A stretch of 7,889 bases of DNA from LMUY01 sp964242215 (GTDB taxonomy: Bacteria > Pseudomonadota > Alphaproteobacteria > Acetobacterales > Acetobacteraceae). Under the pieces are notes generated by a model that ran no database searches, was not told the origin of the DNA, and saw only the letters and a list, made by a program, of their open reading frames with translations. The position numbers and the translations under genes were made by a program. Positions 1-5,468 of this stretch are shown in pieces. Within the stretch, counting starts at the first letter, position 1. Every line of letters begins with the position of its first letter. The DNA is taken from contig CAXTCJ010000191.1 of the NCBI GenBank assembly GCA_964242215.1, forward strand, positions 1 to 7,889, read 5' to 3'.

Positions 1-516
1 ACCAGCTATTCCGGCCAGACGGTCGAGATCATCAACACCGACGCCGAGGGCCGGCTCGTTTTGGGCGACGTGCTGTGGTACTGCCAGGAGCGGTTCGAGC
101 CGGCCTTCATGGTCGATCTGGCGACGTTGACCGGCGGCATCATCGTGAGCCTCGGGCACGAATATGCCGGGTTGTTCAGCAACAACGAGGACCTGGCGCA
201 GAACCTGTTGGCCACCGGCACCGCCTGGGGCGAGAAGCTGTGGCGCATGCCGCTGGGCGATGCCTACGACAAGATGTTGAAGAGTGAGATCGCCGACATG
301 AAGAACGTCGGTGGCCGGCCCGGCGGTTCGATTTCCGCCGCCTGCTTCATCCAGCGTTTCGTCAACGGCGTGCCCTGGGCGCATCTGGACATCGCCGGCA
401 CCGCCTGGAGCACCAAGGACGGGCCTACGACCCCGAAGGGTGCCACGGCGTTCGGCGTGCGCCTGATCGATCGGCTGGTGGCCGAGCACTACGAAGGCGC
501 CCAGCCCGCCGGATGA
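1..516 (+). CDS. pepA: Leucyl (cytosol) aminopeptidase, M17 family, C-terminal part
   Basis: This is the 3' part of a gene that begins upstream of the window; 171 residues remain, about the last third of a roughly 500-aa M17 peptidase. The enzyme removes N-terminal residues from peptides in the cytoplasm using two divalent metal ions, and works as a hexamer. The family signature NTDAEGRL lies at residues 12-19 of the visible part. By family knowledge its Asp and Glu are metal ligands and its Arg is catalytic. Other conserved M17 blocks are visible: DLATLTGG (about 39-46), the GGRPGGSISAA stretch (about 103-113) and the PWAHLDIAGTAW block near 129-140. The frame is open from base 1 to the TGA at 514-516. 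The stop overlaps the start of holC (ATGA at 513-516), so the two are probably translationally coupled. The pepA-holC pair is a common alphaproteobacterial arrangement. Nothing suggests damage; it is truncated only by the window edge. Confidence 0.97.
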   Translation, partial: TSYSGQTVEIINTDAEGRLVLGDVLWYCQERFEPAFMVDLATLTGGIIVSLGHEYAGLFSNNEDLAQNLLATGTAWGEKLWRMPLGDAYDKMLKSEIADMKNVGGRPGGSISAACFIQRFVNGVPWAHLDIAGTAWSTKDGPTTPKGATAFGVRLIDRLVAEHYEGAQPAG

Positions 517-956
517 CGGAGATCGGCTTCTACCACCTGACGCGCACCACGGCGGAACAGGCGCTGCCCAAGCTGCTCGGCCGCACCCTGTCAACCGGAG
601 AACGTGCCGCCGTGCTGTGCGGCAGCGAGGCCCGGCTGAAGGCGCTGGACGATGCGCTGTGGGCGTCGGCCGACCCGGACTGGCTGCCCCATGGCAGCGC
701 CCGCACCGGCGAGGCCGACCTGCAGCCAATCTGGTTGACCCTTGTGCCCGAGGCGCCGAATGGGGCCCGGTTCTTGTTCCGCTTGGACGGGACCGATGCC
801 GACCCGGCGGCCTGGGCTCGCGTGTTCGACCTGTTCGACGGCGGCGACGCTGAAGCGGTGGCGGCGGCGCGGCAGCGTTGGGCGGTCGCCAAGCAGGCCG
901 GGCACCAACTGACCTACTGGCAGCAGGGCGAGCGCGGCTGGCAGAAGAAAGCATGA
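513..956 (+). CDS. holC: DNA polymerase III subunit chi
   Basis: This 147-aa protein fits the chi subunit of the DNA polymerase III clamp-loader complex. In well-studied bacteria chi links the replisome to single-stranded DNA-binding protein and helps polymerase hold primed lagging-strand template. The N-terminus EIGFYHLTRTTAEQALPKLL is the usual opening of alphaproteobacterial chi proteins. It is followed by the segment ending in AAVLCGSEARLKALDDALW, then the WLPHGSA and QPIWLT blocks, all in family order and at normal spacing. The ATG at 513 overlaps the pepA stop by 4 bp, which supports this start and coupled translation. The C-terminus, rich in Trp, Gln and Lys, ends at 956. Alphaproteobacteria usually lack a recognisable psi partner, so chi may act alone with SSB; that is general knowledge, not seen here. 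No oddities in length or composition. Confidence 0.93.
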   Translation: MTEIGFYHLTRTTAEQALPKLLGRTLSTGERAAVLCGSEARLKALDDALWASADPDWLPHGSARTGEADLQPIWLTLVPEAPNGARFLFRLDGTDADPAAWARVFDLFDGGDAEAVAAARQRWAVAKQAGHQLTYWQQGERGWQKKA

Positions 957-1016
957 TATAAGCTTTGCCGCCGTCGCCACCTCGACTACATCCGCATACA
1001 TGGGACAAGCGCGCAC

Positions 1017-1721
1017 ATGCTGAAGTATGCCTTGATGGCCGTAGCGGCTGCCGCCGTTGTGGCGTTGGTGTTCATCATGCTGCCGACCGGCAGCGGGCCT
1101 CGGCCGGAGCCCCGTCTGCTTGCGAGCGGCGATCCTCAGTCCAGCACCAGCTTCACCATCCATGACGCCGCGCCACCCACGCCGGTGACGCTCAGCCCCG
1201 CCACGCCGCCCACGACCGCTGCCGCCCCCAACGCGCCGCCGGCCCCGGGCGATCTCGATGCGGTGATGCAGCGCCTGCGTGCAAATGCTGCCAATCCCAG
1301 TGCTGCCAATCCGACAGCTGCCAATCCCACACCTGGCAGCCCCACTACGCCGCCCGCGCCGGATGCGACCGTGACCGCCACGACCATTGCACCGGCGACT
1401 CCCGCCACGCCTGCGCCAGCCCTTACTGATCCCACCGCCGTGCCGCCGCCCAACCCGCCCTCGCCGCCGCGGTGGGCGAGTGTCACGGCCCAGGGCACGC
1501 GGTGGCGGCTGGCCCGTTCCAGCAATGGCTACGTCGTTTCGATCGATCTTGGTGGAGGCCAAACGGCCGATGTCCACGTGCTGCCGGCCTTCGCCAACCT
1601 GGACCCGGCGGCAGTGAACGTGCGGGTGGACTACCTGCGCGACACGATCCTGCAAAACTTCTCCAACCAGTCCGGCTCATACAGCTTCGCGCGGGACGGG
1701 TCGGTTTCGATGGATCGGTAG
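1017..1721 (+). CDS. Hypothetical Pro/Ala-rich membrane-anchored or secreted protein
   Basis: I do not recognise this 234-aa protein. Residues 1-22 begin MLKYALMA and form one uninterrupted hydrophobic helix, reading as an uncleaved N-terminal anchor or signal peptide. Residues of about 23-160 are low-complexity, dominated by Pro, Ala and Thr, and include a three-copy AANP[ST] repeat at 91-105. A short charged helix-like patch (DLDAVMQRLRAN, 79-90) precedes the repeat. From about 160 to the end the composition returns to normal, with a likely small folded domain containing WRLARSSNGYVVSIDLGGG and ending YSFARDGSVSMDR. The pattern suggests an inner-membrane anchor, a flexible periplasmic spacer and a C-terminal domain. 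The ATG at 1017 is chosen because it places the hydrophobic helix at the very N-terminus; the upstream GGGACAAG is only a weak ribosome-binding site. It lies 60 bp after holC, so it could be co-transcribed. Function unknown; confidence concerns the gene being real. Confidence 0.75.
   Translation: MLKYALMAVAAAAVVALVFIMLPTGSGPRPEPRLLASGDPQSSTSFTIHDAAPPTPVTLSPATPPTTAAAPNAPPAPGDLDAVMQRLRANAANPSAANPTAANPTPGSPTTPPAPDATVTATTIAPATPATPAPALTDPTAVPPPNPPSPPRWASVTAQGTRWRLARSSNGYVVSIDLGGGQTADVHVLPAFANLDPAAVNVRVDYLRDTILQNFSNQSGSYSFARDGSVSMDR
1287..1331 (+). repeat. Three tandem 15-nt units encoding AANP[ST]
   Basis: The unit GCTGCCAATCCNANN occurs three times in a row (1287-1301, 1302-1316, 1317-1331), in frame, giving AANPS, AANPT, AANPT. 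It lies in the disordered spacer of the 234-aa protein. Units differ only in the last four bases, so the array probably arose by recent slippage or unequal exchange and may vary in copy number between strains. Confidence 0.9.
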
Positions 1722-1817
1722 CAGCCTGGTAACGTTATGAATTAATCGTTCAACCTTCTGCCACATCCGGGACACATAGACCCGCGTAACCTACACACAG
1801 AGACGGCGGAGGTGAGG

Positions 1818-2066
1818 ATGCAGCAGATCAGCGCGGGCTTCTCGGAGATCCAGCTGGCCGTGATGGCCATGCCCCAGACTTCGCCCAGAACTTCGCCCGG
1901 AACTTCGCCCAAAACTTCGGAATTCACGCCGCAGGCGATGGCCCAGTATCTTCGCCGTACCAGCGGTTCGGCTGCCTATTGCTTTGCCCAGGCCATGCAC
2001 GAGGGCTCCGCATGGGCCAACGAGGCCTGGGGCAAGTACTGGGCCGACGTGATGCGCCTGGTCTGA
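1818..2066 (+). CDS. Hypothetical 82-aa protein with N-terminal TSPx repeat
   Basis: This is a small unrecognised gene. The ATG at 1818 is chosen over an in-frame GTG at 1812 because a strong Shine-Dalgarno sequence, GGAGGTGAGG (1808-1817), lies directly before it and overlaps the GTG. The protein has three parts. Residues 1-18 (starting MQQISAGFSEIQ) look helical. Residues 21-32 are three TSP[RGK] repeats, with a fourth partial unit TSEF. Residues of about 37-82 are probably helical and rich in Ala, Tyr and Trp, ending in WANEAWGKYWADVMRLV. The aromatic amphipathic C-terminal helix recalls small phasin-like or helix-bundle proteins, but I see no motif that supports a named family. There is no signal peptide and no full transmembrane segment, so it is probably cytoplasmic. 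It follows the 234-aa gene by 96 bp that include an AT-rich stretch (about 1735-1752), so it may have its own promoter. It faces the monooxygenase gene convergently across a palindromic element. Confidence 0.7.
   Translation: MQQISAGFSEIQLAVMAMPQTSPRTSPGTSPKTSEFTPQAMAQYLRRTSGSAAYCFAQAMHEGSAWANEAWGKYWADVMRLV
1878..1921 (+). repeat. Tandem 12-nt repeat encoding TSPx
   Basis: Three consecutive 12-nt units ACTTCGCCCNNA (1878-1889, 1890-1901, 1902-1913) are followed by a partial fourth, ACTTCGGA. They are in frame inside the 82-aa gene and encode TSPR, TSPG, TSPK and then TSE. The near identity of the units points to slippage; copy number is likely to vary among relatives. Confidence 0.9.
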
Positions 2067-2102
2067 GCGGCGAGTGCCGGCCTAACTGCCAAAAACCCCC
2101 AA

Positions 2103-2231
2103 CGTAGGGTGCAATGCGCTTCGGCATTGCACCACGCCATTGCCGCCAGAGAAGATCACCCCGGACGTTGCTGCTGGCTCGCGATCTTCAGCCGTGGAGT
2201 GGTGCAATGCCAGAGCGCATTGCACCCTACG
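2103..2231. repeat. 129-bp inverted-repeat (REP/BIME- or MITE-like) intergenic element
   Basis: Two 33-nt arms face each other: 2103-2135 (starting CGTAGGGTGCAATGCGCTTC) and 2199-2231 (ending GCATTGCACCCTACG). They match as reverse complements at 31 of 33 positions. Each arm is itself a near palindrome, with GGTGCAATGC and GCATTGCACC around a short loop. A further inner pair, GAAGATC (2151-2157) and GATCTTC (2183-2189), continues the symmetry, so the whole element could fold into one long cruciform or RNA hairpin. It has no coding capacity. It fills most of the gap between the 82-aa gene (plus, ends 2066) and the monooxygenase gene (minus, stop at 2236), with one arm only 4 bp from that stop, so it probably also acts as a two-way transcription barrier or RNA stabiliser. 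This layout suits a dispersed non-autonomous repeat; no target-site duplication is obvious. Confidence 0.85.
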
Positions 2232-2235
2232 CTTG

Positions 2236-3531
2236 TCAAAATGCCCGCAGCATCTCGCGCAGCGTGCCGCCGGCATATTCGGTACGGGTTAGGCCGCGCC
2301 GCTGCAGGGTGGGCACCAGCTGCTCGGTGATCGAGGCGACATAGCTGGGTTTGAGCAGGCCCGCCACCAGGAAACCGTCGCCGCCGATTTCCGACATGGC
2401 TTCCTCCATCTGCGCCGCGACCGAGTCGGCGGTGCCGATCGGGGTGTAATTGCGCGGTGTTAGCAGGATTTCGCGCAACGTGGCGTCCGGCCCCGCGGCC
2501 TCGAAGTTGCGGAGTAGCGACTGCAAGCCGTTGATCTTCAACTCCGGCACCGGCTGGTCCAGGTCCAGCTTCGAGAAATCCACGTTGGCCATGTAGGAGA
2601 ACGCGGCGAGCGTGCGCTCGATGCCATGCGCGCGGGCGCGGGCCATGCTGCCCTGCAGCTCCGCCGCATCCTGGGCGTCGCGCACCACGAACGGGTTGAA
2701 CACGAACATCACCTTGCACGTGGACGGGTCACGGCCATGGGCGGCGGCGTGGCGCAGTACCTCGTCGCGGTAATCCTTCATCGCCGGGTAGTCGGCGGCG
2801 TGGCCGGCCAGCACCACCTCCGCATGCTGGCCGCTGAACCGACGACCGCGCGGTGAGGCGCCGGGGGCCACGAAGACGGGGCGGCCCTGCGGCGATTGCG
2901 GTATGTTGAGCGGGCCGCGCGATTTGTAGAACTGTCCCGCGAAATCGATGGTGTGGACCTTCGCCGGGTCGGCGAACACGCCGGTCGCGCGGTCCATCAC
3001 CATCGCGTCCGGGTCCCAAGAATTCCAAAGTTGCGTTGCGACGTCGATGAACTCGTCTGCCATGTCGTAGCGCAGATCGTGTTCCGGCTGGCCCGGCAGG
3101 CCATAATTCTGCCCGGCGCGGTCGTTGGTGGCGGTGACGATGTTCCAACCGATCCGACCGCCGGTGAAGTGGTCCAGCGTGCTCAGCAGCCGGGCCAGCA
3201 GGAAGGGCGGATAGAACGTCGTCGTCAGCGTCGGCGCGATGCCGATGTGCTGGGTGACGGAGGCGAGATAGCCCACCAGCGCCACCGGGTCGAATTTCGG
3301 CGTCATGACGGCGTTGCGCAGATAGAAGTCCCGCGACCCGCCGTAGGCGTCCGGGATGGTGGACGAATCTTCCAGGATCAGCAGGTCGAAGCAGGCCCGC
3401 TCCAGCGCGCGGATTGCGTCCTGGAACAGGGCCGGCTTGGTCCAGTCATACTCCTCCGGGTAGCCGGGTTCGTTCCAGCCCTGGATCGTGACGCCGGAGC
3501 CCAGGAACCATCCGAGGTGAAACTTGGCCAT
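2236..3531 (-). CDS. LLM-class flavin-dependent monooxygenase, NtaA/SnaA/DszA family (copy 1)
   Basis: This 431-aa protein is a full-length luciferase-like monooxygenase of the NtaA/SnaA/DszA branch. These enzymes use reduced FMN, supplied by a separate reductase, and O2 to oxidise small organic molecules such as nitrilotriacetate, EDTA or sulfones. Supporting features are the N-terminal strand KFHLGWFLG (3-11), the LTTTFYPPFLLARLLSTLDH region (102-121) and the hallmark GGRIGWNIVT (124-133). They continue with LWNSWDPDAMVMD (168-180), the RGPLNIPQSPQGRPVFVAPG segment (205-224) and the C-terminal VPTLQRRGLTRTEY block. The start is supported by AGGGAGAG just upstream of the ATG. It lies downstream of the solute-binding protein gene on the same strand, with a 238-bp gap holding a palindromic repeat whose nearest arm is 25 bp before the start, so it could share that transcript or have its own promoter. 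The substrate cannot be named: known members of this branch share the same motifs across very different substrates. No flavin reductase is present nearby. Confidence 0.92.
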   Translation of the reverse strand: MAKFHLGWFLGSGVTIQGWNEPGYPEEYDWTKPALFQDAIRALERACFDLLILEDSSTIPDAYGGSRDFYLRNAVMTPKFDPVALVGYLASVTQHIGIAPTLTTTFYPPFLLARLLSTLDHFTGGRIGWNIVTATNDRAGQNYGLPGQPEHDLRYDMADEFIDVATQLWNSWDPDAMVMDRATGVFADPAKVHTIDFAGQFYKSRGPLNIPQSPQGRPVFVAPGASPRGRRFSGQHAEVVLAGHAADYPAMKDYRDEVLRHAAAHGRDPSTCKVMFVFNPFVVRDAQDAAELQGSMARARAHGIERTLAAFSYMANVDFSKLDLDQPVPELKINGLQSLLRNFEAAGPDATLREILLTPRNYTPIGTADSVAAQMEEAMSEIGGDGFLVAGLLKPSYVASITEQLVPTLQRRGLTRTEYAGGTLREMLRAF

Positions 3532-3556
3532 TTCGCTCTCCCTGATCAGCCGTCAT

Positions 3557-3697
3557 CGTCATGCCAGGGCTTGACCCTGGTATCCACGCCGCTCCGCAAA
3601 CGCCGGCCCCGGCCGTGTTGCACTGCGCGGTGCCAAACGCTCGTCTGACGTCACCAGTCCAACCCCGTGGATACCAGGGTCAAGCCCTGGCATGACG
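3557..3697. repeat. Perfect 32-bp inverted repeat pair (alphaproteobacterial REP-type palindrome)
   Basis: The arm at 3557-3588 (starting CGTCATGCCAGGGCTTGACC) is the exact reverse complement of 3666-3697. Each arm has an internal hairpin, CCAGGG-CTTGA-CCCTGG (3564-3580 and 3674-3690). The 77-bp spacer has no long open frame or clear motif. From general knowledge, palindromes of the form GTCATGCC-GGGCTTGACCC-GG are dispersed in many alphaproteobacterial genomes. The pair lies between the binding-protein gene and the downstream monooxygenase gene, both on the minus strand, so the transcript would carry either two small hairpins or one large stem. Likely effects are partial termination or protection of the upstream mRNA from 3' decay, giving unequal expression of the two genes. 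Confidence 0.9.
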
Positions 3698-3743
3698 GCG
3701 GCTTCTTCGAGTGCGGTAGTAAAACGAGCTGGACCGCAGTGAC

Positions 3744-3760
3744 TCAATCCCTGGCATGAC
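3744..3760. repeat. Degenerate partial third copy of the REP palindrome
   Basis: The 17 bases TCAATCCCTGGCATGAC match TCAAGCCCTGGCATGAC at 3680-3696 at 16 of 17 positions, then the similarity ends, so only one half of the palindrome is left. It sits 9 bp beyond the stop of the solute-binding protein gene. It is probably the remnant of an older insertion, or the outer edge of a larger composite element. Confidence 0.65.
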
Positions 3761-3769
3761 CGTGTGCAT

Positions 3770-5347
3770 TCAAACCGGCTTGCCGATGTTCCAGTAGGCC
3801 GCCACCGGGCAGTCGAACACTCCGGTCAGCGCGCGGCTGTAGGCGACATAGGCGTAGGTGGAGCCTAATGGGACGTAGGGCAGGGACTTGAATGCCTCGA
3901 CCTGGATCGCCGCGGCGAGCTTGGTCTGCTGGTCGGGGTCGGCGCTGTCGAACCACTGGTTGCGCAGATCCTCCAGCACAGGGTCGTCGGGCCAGCCGAA
4001 CCAACTCGCGGCGCCGGCGCCTCGCAGCATCTGGTTCACCGCGGGATTGAGGATGTCGGTGCCGGACCAAGTGGTGATGAACGCGCTCCAGCCGCCCTTG
4101 TCCACGGGCCCGCGATTGGTGCGGCGCTGCGCCATGGTGGTGAAGTCGGTCATCGCCAGTTCGGTGGTCATGCCCATCTTGCGCAGCATGTCGTCGGCCA
4201 CCTGCGCCATCGCCGACTGCACCGGCGATTCCGAGATCGCGAGCAGCACGACTTTCTCGCCGTTGTAGCCGGTGGCTTTCAGCGCGGCCCGGGCACGGTC
4301 GAGGTCGTGCACCTTCAGCACGGCGCCGCCGACATCGGTGCCGTACGGCGTGCCGCAGGCGAAGAAGCTGTCGCAGTTGCGGATCATGTCCGGCCGGCTG
4401 ACGGCGGCTTGCAGGAAGGTTTCCTGGTTGACCGCCATTGCGACGGCTTGGCGGATCGCCGGGTCGTTGAACGGCGGCTGCGTGTGGTTGAATTGAAAGA
4501 TGGCGTAGCTGCCGGTTTTGTTACGCACGGTGGCGGCGAGTTTCGGCTGCGCCTCGATCACCGGGATCAGGTCGGGTGGCGGCGCGTCCCAGTAATCCTG
4601 CTCGCCATTCTGCAGCGCGGCATACGCGGTCGCGGAGTCGCCCAGGATCGTCCACTCCATCCGGTCCACCGCGGGCACCCGGCCGCCGGCGATGCCGCTG
4701 ACCGGTTCGCGGCGGGGCACGTAGCCGTCGAATTTGGTGAACACCACCTTGGCGCCGGGCACCCACTCGCTCCGCGCGAAACGGAACGGGCCGGAGCCGA
4801 CCGACTCCGTCACCTGCTTCATCGGATCGGTCAGCGCCATGCGCTCCGGCATGACGAAGCATTGCGACGAGCTGGACTTGCCGAGCGCGGCGGCTAGCAG
4901 CGGGAAGGGGCGTTTCAGCCGGATGCGAAATCGGCGATCGTCGATCACCTCCATCGTGTCGGTGACCCGGCGCAAGGCCTGACCGAACCCGTCCCGCGCC
5001 GACCAGCGCGCGATGGACGCAATGCAATCGTTGGAGCGGACCGGCTCGCCGTCGTGGAATTTCAGGCCGTCGCGCAGCCCCATGACGACGCCGCGGCCAT
5101 CGTCCTCCACCGTCCAGCCTTCCGCCATTTGCGGGCGCGGGATGTAGTCGGCGTCGACCGAGATCAGTTGGTCGAACACGAGGAAGGCGTAATCTTTGGT
5201 GGGCGTCGCCGTCGTCCAAATCGGGTCGAGACTTTGCAGGTCCGAGGCATGGATCATCCGCAGCACCGACTGGCGCGGCTGTGCCCGAACGCCGGCCGTC
5301 GCAAGGACCGCAGCGCCACCCAGAAGTCCACGCCGGGAGATCGTCAA
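3770..5347 (-). CDS. ABC transporter solute-binding protein, family 5 (peptide/nickel/opine class), Tat-type signal
   Basis: This 525-aa exported protein is a periplasmic binding protein of the DppA/OppA/NikA class, which captures short peptides, opines or metal chelates for an ABC importer. A TTG start at 5347 is chosen: AAAGGA lies 6 nt upstream, and it gives an N-terminus MTISRRGLLGGAAVLATAGV with twin arginines, a hydrophobic stretch and a VRA cleavage site near residue 22. The in-frame ATG at 5488 would put a non-signal extension first and overlap the divergent gene. Family motifs follow: LRDGLKFHDGEPV (91-103), GSGPFRF (184-190) and the FNHTQPPFNDPAIRQAVAMA stretch (286-305), with the usual length and C-terminus. 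No permease or ATPase gene is in the window, so it is an orphan here. It is divergent from the second LLM gene and is the first gene of the minus-strand unit. Its ligand is unknown; its neighbours suggest an organic substrate for monooxygenation. Confidence 0.9.
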   Translation of the reverse strand: MTISRRGLLGGAAVLATAGVRAQPRQSVLRMIHASDLQSLDPIWTTATPTKDYAFLVFDQLISVDADYIPRPQMAEGWTVEDDGRGVVMGLRDGLKFHDGEPVRSNDCIASIARWSARDGFGQALRRVTDTMEVIDDRRFRIRLKRPFPLLAAALGKSSSSQCFVMPERMALTDPMKQVTESVGSGPFRFARSEWVPGAKVVFTKFDGYVPRREPVSGIAGGRVPAVDRMEWTILGDSATAYAALQNGEQDYWDAPPPDLIPVIEAQPKLAATVRNKTGSYAIFQFNHTQPPFNDPAIRQAVAMAVNQETFLQAAVSRPDMIRNCDSFFACGTPYGTDVGGAVLKVHDLDRARAALKATGYNGEKVVLLAISESPVQSAMAQVADDMLRKMGMTTELAMTDFTTMAQRRTNRGPVDKGGWSAFITTWSGTDILNPAVNQMLRGAGAASWFGWPDDPVLEDLRNQWFDSADPDQQTKLAAAIQVEAFKSLPYVPLGSTYAYVAYSRALTGVFDCPVAAYWNIGKPV

Positions 5348-5468
5348 GCTGCATCCTTTCGAGCGTAACGGATGAGTCGAAGCAAGGACCGGGCCAAACC
5401 GACCGGCGATTGACATCGGCAACCCCGCAGCGTCCGTTCGCCAAAGGTCAACGGAAGGGAGAGCCGGC
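5348..5468. promoter_or_regulatory. Divergent promoter region between binding-protein and LLM genes
   Basis: These 121 bp must hold the start signals for both transcription units. On the plus strand, TTGACA (5410-5415) matches the sigma-70 -35 consensus, and 17 bp later lies only a weak -10 candidate, TCCGTT (5433-5438). The hexamer AACGGA or its complement TCCGTT occurs three times: 5367-5372 (AACGGA), 5433-5438 (TCCGTT) and 5450-5455 (AACGGA). The last two form an inverted repeat with an 11-bp spacer, which overlaps the weak -10 and runs into the ribosome-binding region. This could be an operator, but chance is possible for six-base sites. No clear promoter is seen for the minus strand. Confidence 0.35.

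Noticed and set aside
591..1655. Minus-strand open frame of 354 codons across holC and the Pro-rich gene
   Set aside because: Gly/Arg-rich low-complexity translation opposite two better-supported genes; it has no clear start signal.
1735..1805. AT-rich stretch with a loose palindrome (AACGTTATGAATTAATCGTT), a possible promoter or CtrA-like site
   Set aside because: No convincing -35/-10 pair and no TTAA-N7-TTAA spacing; at most it marks a likely promoter area for the 82-aa gene.
2156..2719. Minus-strand 187-codon frame overlapping the first LLM gene and the inverted-repeat element
   Set aside because: It lies out of frame in the LLM coding region, has Gly/Arg-rich composition and runs into a non-coding palindrome.
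2896..3648. Plus-strand 250-codon frame opposite the first LLM gene
   Set aside because: Antisense shadow; its end also crosses the first arm of the REP pair, which is unlikely for a real gene.
2103..3760. Palindromic repeats as a CRISPR array
   Set aside because: Only two or three copies, inverted rather than direct, with no regular spacers and no cas genes.
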